Assembly: GCA_014621425.1 (NCBI GenBank)
Contig: JAANBB010000332.1
Location: forward strand, 1 to 46,006
Reading direction: 5' to 3'
Origin: Cylindrodendrum hubeiense
Lineage: Eukaryota > Ascomycota > Sordariomycetes > Hypocreales > Nectriaceae
DNA: 46,006 nucleotides
Part shown: one piece after another, positions 22,740 through 34,772 of the stretch
Layout: every line of letters starts with the position of its first letter
How positions within the stretch are numbered: position 1 is the stretch's first letter
Notes under the pieces: model-generated
The model's input: the letters and a program-made list of their open reading frames with translations, nothing else
What the model was told of the DNA's origin: nothing
The model's database searches: none
Made by a program: the position numbers and the translations under genes

Positions 22740-23957
22740 ATGTCGTTCCACCCTCAGACGCCCCAGAGTCCATCGCAATTCTCCTCCGGGACCTCGGACC
22801 CCGTGTCCAGCGTGGCCACCTCCATGTCGTCCACGTCCACGGCCACTACCTTGCCGACTCCCGCTCACAGCGTCAACGGAAGCGCCTCGCAGCCCGACGT
22901 CGTCATGGCCGACGACTCGCCGCACAAGCGGAAGCGCTCCGTAGATGACAGCGGCGACCGCGAGCAGAAGAAGATTCACCTCGAGGAAAGCAAGCTTGGC
23001 ATTGAGGACCTACATCTCGATGTAGGGAAGAAATACCTGCTTTGCCAAACTCGTAAGACTCCCTTCGCCGTCCTCTTCCCGCTCCTTCTGGCGCCACCAC
23101 CTTGACTTGGAGACAAGTCGCGGGCATCTCGTGATTCCCGCAGAGAATTGTTTGTTAACATTGGTTATCTTTAGCGCACCCCGAATCATTGCCGCGGGCC
23201 TCGGAAGATTTGTACGAGATGTTCAACCTTGCCAGCTTGGCTGCCGAGGTTGCTCGAGAGAAGCCAAACGGAGAGAAGAATGCTCTGCGAAAAACGTACA
23301 AGGGCCACATCAAGCGATTAGGCGTCGCTGGTCACTTTGACGTGCAGAAGAAGAAGGAGGATGCGCCTTCAGAGTTCATGGCCATGTTGCAGGTTCCTGA
23401 TCTGGAGTGGAACGTCCACCAAGTCAAGGGCCGAGAGATTACAGACGGTCTATCAGAAATGAGCATCGCCAGTCTCGGACGAGCAGTCACTATGGCCAAA
23501 GGCCCCATACCGAAGGGTGTGTGGGATACGTCGGTATTGGGAGACATTGCACCGTCAAACGGAGACTCAAAGCAGCCACCTTCAGCGAAGCCCACCGCCC
23601 CAAACACGCCCCTGGCTGGGGCTCCCGGTGCGGTGAACAGGCTCAAGACTCAGGGCCCTCCGGGCTCAGATCCCTTGCGACCCCGGCGTAACATCAAGAA
23701 GCGAACCTACGGCGACAGCAGCTATGAAGGCTACGGCGAAGGTTTCCCTGATGATGATGGAGGTGTGGAAGCGGGATACTCTACGGGAGAGGGAGAGGGA
23801 GGCCAGAAACGCCGCAAGAAGGTAAACACAAACCCCTCGCTCACTATCAAAAATTTCTCATCTAACCTGGCACTTGCTCTAGAACCCAGGGAATGCGTCA
23901 CCATATCCGAGCGCTATGCGCCAGCAAAGCTACGGCCCTGGCATGGTCGGCGCCTGA
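22740..23957 (+). CDS. rox3: Mediator complex subunit Med19 (Rox3)
   Basis: Head-module subunit of Mediator, the nuclear co-activator that links regulators to RNA polymerase II. Three exons (22740-23052, 23175-23821, 23883-23957) give 344 residues. The N-terminal 70 residues are Ser/Thr/Pro-rich and contain a basic HKRKRS patch. The Rox3 core runs from about 80 to 225 and includes [47 protein letters not shown] and [14 protein letters not shown], all typical of fungal Med19. The C-terminal part is disordered, with [27 protein letters not shown] and a lysine-rich end (QKRRKK). The last exon encodes only 24 residues (to PGMVGA). The second intron has no stop in the first 60 bases, so unspliced RNA would read through in a new frame. 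It is transcribed in the same direction as the homeodomain gene, with 2.1 kb between. Confidence 0.93.
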
Positions 23958-25393
23958 AGTCCTTTCACGCGGTTATTGGATCAAGTCCTCCCTTTTCTCG
24001 ACATCTCACCTCATGCCGGCGAACCCCTTCCAGCCAACTAATAGACCTCATAAGAGGGTGTCTTAGGCTCAAGGGATCCTACATGCATCACTCACAGGCG
24101 AAAAAAATCTCAGTTGCTTTACGATATCCTTCCTCTCGGTTGGCTCTCTTCTTTTTTCCTTTTCCATAAATTGTACAGGGTATACCACGATACACACGAG
24201 GCGCCTCCTCCGAAGGGAGGACGCAAAAAGACGGCCGCCTCTGTCACATTCCAAAAATCCAGCTGCGAATCTTGTTTTACTCGTTATTTTTGCGCTTTTT
24301 GATTTCGCTATTGGCATTTTGCACGGACGGAGACACGACTTCCGTCCATCAGCACGGCGTTTGGGCACACGGGGGAACGGATGGCATTCATTTTGAACTC
24401 AGGGGGGAGGGGACGGTGATGGCGACGGCGGAAAGGGTGGCAATTCCGCACAGTCGGAGGGATGGTCTCTGGAGACACGGCCTACTCTCTTGTTTTTTTG
24501 TGTCTCCCTTTCTCTCTTCTTGCTACTTTTTTATGCTGCCTTTTTGATGGTTGGCGGGAGGGAGGCAAAGGTGGGCGAGGGTAAATCCTTCGCGATGAGG
24601 GTGGTTTTCCGCGGTCTTTTTTTTTGGTTGGTTTGTGCATGGACTTGTTGATGAACGGCAATGGTTCTAGGGCGGCAATGGGAAACACGGACGACGCGGA
24701 TGACAGGTGGATGGAAGGATGGGCGAAAACACAGCGCAGTAGGCATTTATGTGGTTTCTTCTTGGATTAGATGCCAGTAGAGTCGCAATTCGACACCTGG
24801 TTTCAGCGAGTCTTTGCATCGCCGAGTGCCCTCTGTGACTGTGTAGATCTGCCGATATGCGATGTGGTGTGACGCGCCTTTTGGCTCGGCGAGCTGCGGG
24901 TTCCATGGCTGTTTCAGTCGCGGTACTAAAGTGGTCTGTTTGGTTGTTTCTTTGTCGCTTCGAGACGTCGGCGGATATGAAAGGGGCAACACAAGGCCTG
25001 AAACAAAGCCCAAATAGGCCGAAAGGGGTCCCTTTGATTCACTGGTGAGGCGTTGGGTAAGGGGAAAACAATCAATGTGCTTCTCGACGAGGAGAAATAT
25101 GATCAGAAAATCAAGACGTCATTTCGTTCACCAGAAATAGTCTACCAGGTCGCAATCAACGCTCAAAAGAGAAGAGAGAGAGAAGAAGAAAACAAGAGTT
25201 CCCAGAATACTCCTCCTGCATAGTTGCATCGTGTCGCATGTCTCATAACGCCCATCCATATGGCTTTTTCGTCCTGTAGCATCCACCCATCACTACCCCA
25301 CATTACTACCCCGTCAAGTTTGATGTACACTGTAGCACCAGTCTCCCTATCTATATACATCGGCTTTGCCCCTCGTTGCTTGGCGGCCCTTGA
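23958..25393. other. Convergent 3' region between Med19 and the Zn2Cys6 gene
   Basis: A 1.4-kb interval between two facing stop codons with no credible gene. It includes several T-runs (near 24149-24156, 24491-24498 and 24619-24626) that could mark 3' ends. It is longer than the other convergent gaps in this window. Confidence 0.5.
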
Positions 25394-28358
25394 TCATTGC
25401 GGAAGACCCATCAAATGGTCGTTGTTGAAGTTGCCGTTCTCGACCGTTGGGTATGCACCGCCGCTCATCTCGGCAAAGGTAAAGTCCAGATTCATGGGCA
25501 ACGAGAAGAGGTCTTGTGGGAGAACGGGCTGCTGGAACATTGCCCCGGGATGCATAGGTGGGGAATTCACACCAGGAACGAAATTGAAAGAGTCGTATTC
25601 CCCATTTTGTGACATGCCATAATCCTGAGGCCACCCGTTCATCGGCGGAGAGCCACCGTTTACAGAGTTGGGGATGGAGAAGGGCGAGCCACGATCCGGC
25701 CTTTGCGAAGGCGAGAGATGGTCGAGTCCAGGGGAGGCTGACGTTGCAGGCCGAGGAGTCTGTGTCGCTGAGAAGTTGGATGGGGTGGCTGTCGAAGATG
25801 ACGTCGTGTGGGTGATTGGCGGCTTGCTCGATGCGTCTTGGGGCTTGCGCTTGCGACGCGAAGACTGGTCCTTCTCTGTCTTCTCGATCACAGCCTTAGC
25901 AATCCGCTCAAACTCTGAGCAGATGCCGAGCATTCGGTGAACACCTCCCTGTTCGGCCTCCTGTCCCAACATAGAGAGGAAGGTAACGACTGTGTTCATC
26001 AACCGAGTGTCCGATTTGGCTCGCGGGTCCACGGGATTCTGCAAGATGTTGCCGAACAATGTCACGAGGGCAGAGACGGGGAAATACAAAATCATCCTGA
26101 GCGGAAAGTCAGCTTTCAGATCTAAAGAGGTTGGACACGTCATGAAACTTACCAAACACAAGCAAAGTCGCCTTGTGGGACGTACTTCAGCAACGATACG
26201 GATGCCCTCGCTGCGTTGGTGCAGATTGTTGCTGAGGAGAAAACCCGAGGGTTGAGGGGCTTCGAATTCAGGCCCTGGATGGCATAGTTGGAAAGACGGC
26301 TGGTCCAGTATCCGTGGTGGATAGACATGCGATGAATCGTTGTCAGGCAGTTGTAGTAGGTAAGGTGGACCATGACAACGTGGAGGATCAAGGGGGTGTG
26401 CGAGGCCTTGATCTCGTGCTCGGGGCGGAAGTCAACCGGAATGCTGTCCTTCCAATCCTCCAGCTTCTGGTCGAGCTCGCCGATGGTGTTGAGCAGGTCA
26501 CCGTCAGACTGTTTCGTAGCCGACACCGAGTACAGTCGCTTGTACACCTCGCTCTCAATTGTTGCGACCTCGCACATGACCCGGAACAGGTTCATTTTGC
26601 CTTTTCCATCTGCAAGCGGGATATTGCCAATGTTGTCCACAGGATCGGCTTCCGGGAGTTCCACATTCATGTCGTCGTCATCCTGGGCGGGGGGGCGACC
26701 TGAGCGGAGGCATAGATCCTTATCCAGCATGTAGGCAATCCAGAAAACTCTCTTCCTCTGCTCGATCTCGATGGGGTTCAGGTTGAAGCCCGTCCCGCGC
26801 TTGTGGAGGCCGATAGTGTGTGCTAAGCGCATAGCAGCGGAGATGAGGAGGAAACTCGGTTGGGGATTAGGTGTTCCCTGCATGAAAAGGGCCATGCCCA
26901 GGAGGGCCTGGACACTCAACAAGTCTGTATTCCGCATCATCAGTTCGGGGAACACGCCCATGGCATTCTTCAAATGGTCCCAGGCCTTGTCATCTTCGTC
27001 TTGGGGCACCAGGTTGCTCATCACACGCAAACGGTGGGCGATGGCAAGTGCGACGTTGAGACTGGCCCACCAACCAGAGCCATGGTAAGGATCAGTGGAG
27101 TACTGTCGCTCCACAAGGTGCATGAAAGTAGGCTGGTGGAAAAGGGGAAAGATGCAGTTGAAGTTCTCGAAGAAATCTTGGAGAAGGGACAAGGCCTCAG
27201 GCTTCGGGGGCAGAGGGCGGAAAATCTGTCGGCGAAACAGATCGCCAAAGACCTCGGGTTTCCAGTTGGTCCATTTGTGGTCGTCAACGGAGACATCAGA
27301 TATGGTGCGCTGGAAGGACTGATCGCCCGTTTTGGAGTTGACCCATTGGATTCCCTTGGGCGAAAAGATGGAGAAGCCGGATGAAGATCCTGTGCTTGGT
27401 CAGCAAGGGTAGCTGTGTAAGTCTCGGAGGACAACCAACCGATATATCTCGTCTCGCCGTAGTTGTTAGTCACCAGAGAGCACATCATCTCCGACAGGGC
27501 CTCGACCTCTTCTTGGCCCTCTGGGTTCTTGTCCTTGTCTTCAGCGGGACTCATGGATTTATGTTTCACGTTCTCATCCTTGACGGCGGCTGGGGCCGGG
27601 GATGTAAACGAGCTCTGCGGGGTTGACCCGGCTCCATCGGTGGCCGATGGGGCCGAAGTGGCCTGCGAGGGAGATGCCGGAGAGGACGTGGTAGCCAGAG
27701 AAGTCTGCCGCGATTGTCGATTCCTCTCCATGAGTTTCTTCTCGAGAACACCGAGGTCGACGTCGCCTTCTTCGTCGTCGAGGAGACCTATCGGGGTCAG
27801 TTAAGGGCTCCGGAGGCGAGGATCCATGAGATCCGGGGTTGTGGCGTACCTGACAGCCTTAGAAGATGTTCCATGCGCCCAAGTCGGTTCTCCAAGCCTT
27901 CGATATACTTGGCGCTAAGAATTGGTCAGCAACTGGAGGCAATGCATCTATGCAGCAAGGGCCATACGCACCCCTTGGGAGGACTACGCTTCTTCTCAAC
28001 TTGTGTAAAGATGCATTCGGTTTTGTAGTTGGTACAGTGACTGCAGGCGGGCAGCTTGCCATCGCACTTGATCTTCTTCTTTCGGCACATATCGCAGGCC
28101 TGTGGACGACAGGGCGGGTTAGCACGACGGCCAGCCACTCCGGTTGCGCCGGAAGTATTGTGAGGGGCAACTCACCCGAGCGATCCTCCTCCTCTTAGCC
28201 TCGACGGAGTCGTCAAGCAGCATGGCGGAGTCGGAAAACATTTGGGCAGCCAGGTCGTTGGTTAGGTGAGGGAGGCCATCGTAGCTTCCAAAGATCTGGG
28301 GCGGCTGGTTAATGAGGGGCGGCGCCATGGCCGGCATCTGGAAGCCCATGTGGTCCAT
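25394..28358 (-). CDS. Zn2Cys6 transcription factor with fungal-specific TF domain
   Basis: Nuclear regulator of the Gal4 type. Six exons (28358-28176, 28099-27972, 27914-27850, 27787-27440, 27389-26153, 26096-25394) give 887 residues. The binuclear zinc cluster CxxCx6Cx6CxxCx6C has its six cysteines at 63, 66, 73, 80, 83 and 90 ([13 protein letters not shown]...). A linker and a short coiled-coil dimerisation helix ([18 protein letters not shown]) follow at about 107-125. A disordered Ser/Pro region precedes the conserved [18 protein letters not shown]. The fungal-specific domain runs from about 308 to 560 ([33 protein letters not shown]-like helix, [24 protein letters not shown]). The C-terminus is Ser/Pro/Asn-rich and may be the activation region. 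Intron 1 ends exactly before the zinc cluster. The general layout resembles regulators of carbon use such as CLR-1/ClrA or XlnR-like factors. I could not establish orthology, so no symbol is given. Confidence 0.93.
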
Positions 28359-28477
28359 GATGGGGGCGGCGTAAAGGCAGTCGTTGGGGCTCGGAGGCGA
28401 GGGATCGTGGGTTTACGGTCGAGGGTTTGGTCAGTGAGACGCGGAGTGGACGATTCTGTCGTGGCCCGTGAGGGCAA

Positions 28478-28522
28478 TGCGGTGCGGTGCGGTGCGGTGC
28501 GGAGAGGTGCGGCGCGGCGCGG
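28478..28522. repeat. GCGGT/GCGC pentamer-type repeat
   Basis: Four GCGGT units followed by degenerate GCGGC/GCGCG units, in the presumed promoter or 5' leader of the Zn2Cys6 gene, about 120-160 bp upstream of its start codon. Confidence 0.75.
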
Positions 28523-28965
28523 AGTATTGGGGGGGTGCGGAAGGAGTCGGCCAGCAGCAGGGCTACCTTTGAGACGCACGATGTCGTGCGCAGGAGAGGA
28601 CCAAGATGCAGCGATGCAGCGATGCAGCGGTTCAGCGGTGCCGAGTTGTGTCTTGTGGTAAAGGACGGCGGATTGCAGGCGAGAGGCTGTATGTATGACG
28701 GCGGGATTGAGGGCAGGTGGGAGGACGCGAGTAAGTTTAACGATGTTGTGTGTGTGGTGTGAATGGAACTGTCGGAGAACTTGGTGAAGGCGGGTCCGCC
28801 CAGATGAGATGCGGACGGCCTCGACGGAGTGAGATGGAGGCGCCGCGCTAAAAACCAAGTCAGCCAAAGAGCCGGCACTGCAGGCCCGGTACCGACCACT
28901 AACCGCTAACGAGACGCACGTCCAGCGAGTGGTCGCACGTCGCAGCGTGGGACTGTACTGTACCG

Positions 28966-29015
28966 ACCTAGGTACTAAGGTACTAGGCGGCCGGCTAGCG
29001 AGGTACCTACCTGGG
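28966..29015. repeat. TAGGTAC-type motif cluster
   Basis: CCTAGGTACTAAGGTACTAGG and, 20 bp on, AGGTACCTACCTGGGTA. It is related to the strings at about 15178 and 22034. Short palindromic repeats of this kind, found only between genes, may be a dispersed family in this genome. Confidence 0.5.
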
Positions 29016-29885
29016 TATTGAAGTTACAGCGATGCGCTAGCGCCTTAGGACCCTAGGACCGCTAGAGAACGAGGCGGAGAGGTGGGGTGGCGGAGCCAGG
29101 TTTGGGTCGGGCTCTTGGTGGTGGTGTCCCTTGGTGTGTGGATTGTGTGTGTGTGGTTGTGTGTGGCCGCCCTGCTTGCGAAGTGTGTTTTGGGGTGGTG
29201 TAATAAACGTCGCAGACCGGCCTATCCAGGCCTAGCCAGCTGCAAGAGTCCAGGTTCGCGGGTGCAAGCTGCCGGTGGACGTCCAACCTGGCGGAGGACG
29301 CGAGAGCTAGCAGCGGAAGTGATGGTGGTGATGATGACGGCCAAGACCCCCAAGACCCCCAAATATGATGACGATAGGCGGTGACTGCACTGACAAATGC
29401 ACAATTCTATTTCAGCGCTGACTGTGACAGTGACTACGACTGCGACTGCGACGCCGTCCCCGTGGATACCACTTTTGTTGGTCAACCAACCCAGTGCATG
29501 ACCTGAATGCCCATCCGTCCGTCATCACTTTCTCTCTCTATCGCTCTCTCTCTCTGCGTGTGTGTCTCTCTCTCACACACTTCCTCTCTCTTATCGACAG
29601 GGGAAGCCTGACCCGATGGACGCCCAGAGAGGCCTCGCAAGCACCGACAATGCCACCGTACCTGGAAATGGTGAGGGCCAGCCGAAACAAGACGAGTAGC
29701 AAGCCGCGAGGGGATACCACCTCAGGACTGAAAGCCGGGGCAATGGAATGGAAAAGAAAGAGAAATCTGTCGCAGCCCCTTGCCTTACTCTTTCGCCTCT
29801 TTCTCTTGGCTGCGCTTTGTACTCCGCATGTAGCCCTGCGGTCCATGATGGTCCAGAATTTGGAATTCATCCTCCCTCGGCCCCC

Positions 29886-29915
29886 GGAGCACAGGAGCAC
29901 AGGAGCACAGGAGCA
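29886..29915. repeat. 10-bp tandem repeat (GGAGCACA)n type
   Basis: Three copies of GGAGCACA with alternating spacers, arranged head to tail at about 10-bp steps, in non-coding DNA. Confidence 0.7.
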
Positions 29916-32350
29916 ACCAGAAACAAATTACACCTCCAGAAACAGTTGCCGTCCAATGCCGTTACAATGACTAACTACTTACCTATCAAAATATCATGTC
30001 CGGAGTCCCATCTGCCGACGCATTTTACGTATTCGCGATTCGTCCCTCACACCTCCGACCCATCACACATCTCCTCCTCCATGCCAATCTCACTCTTCCC
30101 CGAGTCTCTCCCCCCTCCAAACTCCGGCAGATGACCAATGTGGCTGCCTGAGATGCCGTCAGATTGATTAATTGATCGAGCGCCGCTTGACGGAGTCACT
30201 GTTGCAGCAGAAACGTCATCATCATCCCTGGCATTTACAAGGTACCAAGCAATTAGCCCTGCGCACCCAATGACCTGCATCAAAGCGCCATGCCCCTACC
30301 AGCTGTATTCCACGAAGGCGTCTCATTTATCTACGTGAAAGTCGCCAAGTGAGAGGACTCGCACTATGCCTCAATGCAGACAGGCATGTAAGATCCGTAA
30401 GCCTCGCGTATATGAGTCTCCGCCATCTCTTACATCTCTCCAATCCCTTCCCTAAGATAACTGAGGTGCAGACGTCCACAACACCCAACCAGGAACCGTC
30501 CCACGCGCGGCATTTGCCATGCTGCAGGGCTCTGGCCAATTGCGACGATGTGACATGACACCGGAGTCCGGCCAGCAGGGTCCTACATGGCATGCCAAAG
30601 GAGCCTAATCAGTTGGCGGGTTTGGGCCGTTTCTCGGCTCCTCATGGTTTCCTCCTGAAATCCATACACGCAGCTTTAAACAACGGGACACTTTGAACCC
30701 CGGCCCGTCTGCCGCTGTCTATGCACACCTTTTGGCCCCCAGAGGGACCCAGAGGGAGACAAGGAGAGTCTGTCTTGGGCGGCTGCGGAGTGAAAGCGGA
30801 GTTTGGGTGTTATTGCTAGCAGAGCGCCTGTTCTTATTGGACATGGCGACGGCATATATTGGAGCCCGTCTTAGACATCATGATAGCCTCATTAGTCCCG
30901 CGCTCACTGTAAATCAGCACCACCACGGGCTGCAAGAATTCCCAGCCAAATTCCGTGTCCATAATGTCCGTATTCAAATAATTCTTCGTCATTGCACTTC
31001 TGCATTCCTCCGGCATGACCCGACGGTGGAATTCTCAACGCCGTCTCCCACGCCGCCTCGCAACCCCATGACATCCATGCCCGCCATCTGTCCAAGAGGG
31101 GAGAAAAAGTGGGATCTCCCCAAATCAAGTCTCCATCAGTACGAATACGTCCGCCCCCATTCCAAATCGCGAGTCGCCTGATCATTCGCTCTGAACATCC
31201 GTGAGGCTGTGCAACTTGTAACCCCGACACTCACCGTCCCAGCCAAGGCCCCCAGTTTGGGCCCAAAGCGTCATCTTCGCTGCCTCCGAAAGGGCATTAA
31301 TTAGTAATTGTCTGGCAAATACGGTAAATACGGTATACACGCCAACGCTCCGAGACAGGTACTGCCTCATCCCTTCGCCAAGCTTTCACATGGGACGAAA
31401 AAGTCCCTTCGGACAGTTCTCGTTTCACTGTCGTGTCGGGAGCGCCAATCCCCTCCCCCCTTCTCCGCGTATCCGGCCGCAACCCCAACCGGGCGCCTTT
31501 GAAACTTTGCCTGTCATCTTCGGCAGTTTCGGGAGCAGGTGCGCTGAGGCGGTGCTGGGTCTACGAACAGTACGTTTCTGTTCATGTGGGGGGTCGAGTA
31601 GAGGCTATACTCCTTGGCTGATATAGCATTCGGCATTCATGCATGCGTGCGTGGACGGGCGCGTACGATCCTACAACCCTATAAATATATCCAGCCGCCT
31701 CTCGTATCCACGTTGGTCTTTGCCCAAGGTAACTGGCTAAAGTAAATTAAAATAAACATGTATTGCGCATCTCACTCCGGGTTCCGAAGTCCCGTGGCCA
31801 AACCTATCAGCATTTCACGGCCTTGGCTGCCTTCGGCTTATTGTACACGGCCATCCTTGTTCTTCCACCTCGCTTCTCACAATCCACTCTGTCTGTCAGT
31901 CACTTGCCCATTCACATGGCACTCAAACACCCACGCTTCTGTGACCCTAACAAACTATGCTCTCTTGAATGGTTTGTGTCGAGTTGGCTTACTATAATTA
32001 TCCAACGGATTAAAGTCAAAAGTACATCTCCGTGTATACCTGAGCCTACAACAAGACACCTGCACCATTCACACTGGCGTCTGTACGGAACATTCTTAGA
32101 AATAACCCCTTCAAATGGGGCATTTGGCTTTTGAAATCCGGGGGGTAAGCTTGTATTATATATACACTAAGCCTCTCTCCTAATCCTCGGCTCACCCACC
32201 CAAGATGGCTCTCCCTCGCTTTCTCAGAGGGGTCATTAAAAGGAGACTTTGAACAAAAGTAGAAAGACAAAGAAGATTTCGACCGTGAAAACGTCTCGTA
32301 GTACTTTTGTCTTCCTAGCTCCCGTCTCTTCTGGTCCTTTTCGCCCCTTC

Positions 32351-32358
32351 CTGCTGCT

Positions 32359-32389
<31 letters not shown>

Positions 32390-32400
32390 ATTCTTCCTTT
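32351..32400. repeat. (CTT)n microsatellite
   Basis: A pyrimidine tract of CTT/CCT triplets, about 50 bp long, downstream of the membrane-protein gene. Confidence 0.85.
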
Positions 32401-32701
32401 CCCCTTGTGCTTCTATATTCCCAGCTTTCCTTCCAGTTCAGATTAAAAAAAGAGTTTCCCGAGATCCCAATGGTGGTACCACATTCAAACGCCGAACAGA
32501 ATGCTTCTCGCCGCTAGGGTGGGGAATTGTGAGAAGATAAAAATAGAGAAAAGAAAGACACCCCATGGCGGTAGTAGTTGGTGGTAGGTTGTTGACTGTT
32601 TGTCAAACTATCCTTGATGATACAACGACAAGATGCAACGACAATGTACAGAACGCTCAGATTTGAGACAAAACAAACGCGCAAAGAGAGTGGTGCGCGG
32701 T

Positions 32702-34662
32702 TTAGATCCTTTCTTTGAATCGTGATGGTGAACCCCACGATCCGTCTTGAGATGTTATCGACCCGCCTCCAATTGAATCTCCTAGCGCGTCCGAGTCCGG
32801 CCGTGGTCGTGAAATTGGATCGACGAATGGGTTCTCCTCTTTGACCGGAGTTCGCGCAGGACCCGTTCGGATAATAGGCACGCCACTGACAGGTCGCATC
32901 GGTGATCCTAACGCAAGTCGGTTTGAGCCTCCGTCAGAGGGGTTAAAGGCCTGTGAGCCTCTCCAGTAGTCTGTGTGACCACTAGCGACGCTGTCGCGAG
33001 GATCTGAGTATCCATCGCCGCCCGTTTGGAGAACCGAAGGCAACTTCTTGCCTGATACGCGATAGAATCCTCGCTCACCAGTCGGGTTTGCTTCCTCGGG
33101 TGTCTGATTGTTTCTCTTGCCTGTCAGACCCGCCAAAGCAGCGGCGACAGCGAAAGGTCCAGTGCGCTCTGCCATAGCTCCACCACTTCCGTTCCCAGAG
33201 TCACCACCCGTAATAAGACCCTTAGCATTCGATCTTGGCGGGCTGTCTCCTAGCAATGTGAGGTTGCTCTGTCTCTTCTTGTACTTGATGGCGAGCATGA
33301 TCAGCAGCGCCAGTACAGCAACACCGGCAATGCTTCCCACAACACCGCCCAGAACCTGCTTCTGGGTCGTCGAGAGGGCGCCACCCGATGATGAGCCGTT
33401 TGCACTGGAAGTAGTCGTCGAGTCGGCGGGTTGGCTGGCGGCCGTGGCGTCTCCATCACCGCTACCACCTCCGTCGGCGTACTGTGTGGAAGTCCAGGTT
33501 TCGGTCGAGTAGGAGTAGATGGTGGAAGAAAGATCCGTCGAGGACAGGTCCGTAGTGTCAGTAGTGCTGTGCGTGGTTGAGGAAGAAGTGAAGGAGGAAA
33601 TGGAAGAAGATGTAAACGAGGTTGTGCTGGATGTTGACAAAATGTTCTTCATCACCGAATAGGAGGTGGACTTGGATGTGACATCAGAAGTGGTATGGGA
33701 GGTTGCCACAGATGTTGAGTCTAGGCTCGTCTCTGTGAGAGTCGTTTGACTTGAGGTAGACGAGCTCAAATCTGATAACAGGGTGTGTCAGTTCGCCTTG
33801 GAATTCCAGAACGCATAGGATAGGGGAACATACCGGCCGTGGGCGTAGAGCTTGTGCCATTGAAGGATCCATTGATGCTAGTGCCAATAGTGGCACCTGG
33901 GGTCTGGGCCGAATCCTGAAGAGTGTCCAGGGCAACTGAGTAGGTTGATGAGAGGAGATCAGAGGAAGAAGCCGGAGTAGGGACCGAGTAGATGACGGGG
34001 TCAGCATCGGAAGTGGTAGCATCCGCGGCGGGAGTGGTTGCTTCGAGCGGGGTCATGTCGTCCGAGGACTGGGCAACATTATCGGTTGAAGCTGCGTTGG
34101 AGGCTGGGGCTGCCGCAGTGGACGTATCCGGGTTGGACGCGGAGACGGTGCTACCCGAGGCCGAGTCAACAACCACGGTGTTGGTGTCGCCGTAGAGGGT
34201 CTGAACCGCGATAGGAGAGCCGACAGAGTCGACTACCTGGACAACGGAGACAGTCTGGACAACCTGTGTGACGTATCCGGTAGCCGTGTCGTCGCGGATG
34301 TCGAGCTTGAGGGCGGTCTGGGCGTCACGGAACTGGAGGCGACGGTGGGAATGACGGAGGCGGGACACAGTATCGATGCTGGGTTCGTAGTCGTCGTTCT
34401 TCTCACTTGGGAGTTGCTGGTCGTCCTGGTCGTCCTGGTTGGTGTCGACTTGACGGGAATCGTGGCGATGCAGGTGAGCGTGGCGCTTGCCGCTGCTGGA
34501 ACGAGCGTGGGGATAAGAGTTTGAGCGAGAGTGAGAGTGAGAGTGAGAATGAGAGCCGGAATATGAGGATGAAGACGATGACGAGTCAGAGGAAGACAAA
34601 GGCAGAGGCGGATCGGCATCTGGGGCCTGAGCGAGTGAAGGCCCGCTGGATGAGTAAGTCAT
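32702..34662 (-). CDS. Ser/Thr-rich single-pass membrane protein (Mid2/WSC-sensor-like layout)
   Basis: Probable cell-surface protein. Two exons (34662-33834, 33771-32702) give 632 residues. Residues about 20-70 are rich in Ser and His (HSHSHSHSR, KRHAHLHRHDSRQ). A conserved-looking block around 127-165 (YVTQVVQTVSVVQVVDSVGSP, GDTNTVVVD) is of the type seen in fungal wall-associated proteins. A long Ser/Thr-rich region, likely O-mannosylated, follows to about 410. One transmembrane helix (VLGGVVGSIAGVAVLALLIMLA, about 416-438) is followed by KYKKR, which marks the cytosolic side. The 190-residue tail ends in a Pro/Asp/Ser-rich segment with NPFVDP, a motif common in such tails. The design resembles stress-sensing or wall-anchoring proteins, but no WSC or CFEM domain is present. 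The chosen start gives no signal peptide, although one is expected for this topology, so a short upstream exon may be missing. Confidence 0.82.
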
Positions 34663-34692
34663 GGTCGGTCGTGGCCCGTGGGTGGCCAGGGG

Positions 34693-34772
34693 AGGCGTAG
34701 GCGTAGGCGGCGTATGCGTAGGCGCAGGCGTTGGCGAAAGCGTTGGTGCTGGCGCTGGCGCTGGCGTAGGTA
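34693..34772. repeat. GCGTAG/GGCGCT hexamer-rich array
   Basis: About 13 degenerate 6-bp units, first GCGTAG-like and then GGCGCT-like, directly upstream of the membrane-protein start codon. The GCGCTGGC part recurs as a perfect array at 37009-37030. Confidence 0.75.

Larger units (their letters stand above)
28359..32701. other. 4.3-kb gene-free interval
   Basis: This holds the promoter and leader of the Zn2Cys6 gene on the left and the 3' UTR of the membrane-protein gene on the right. Open frames of 90-200 codons near 28260-28900 are shadows of a GC-rich repeat. Those near 29500-31200 have no recognisable motif. A TATA-like string (CTATAAATATAT, 31679-31690) precedes two overlapping short frames starting at 31758 and 31763, but neither looks like protein. 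Pyrimidine microsatellites occur near 29520 and 32350. Confidence 0.5.

Noticed and set aside
22229..22948. 239-codon plus-strand frame overlapping the Med19 start
   Set aside because: It is Arg/Pro/His-rich, crosses the Med19 leader and first exon in the wrong phase, and matches no family.
25394..28358. Assigning the Zn2Cys6 factor as CLR-1/ClrA
   Set aside because: The layout is compatible, but I cannot confirm orthology from memory. A reciprocal search against Neurospora and Aspergillus would decide.
28262..28867. Two overlapping frames of about 200 codons upstream of the Zn2Cys6 start
   Set aside because: They are produced by the GCGGT repeat and C-rich leader. The true protein starts at 28358 in another phase.
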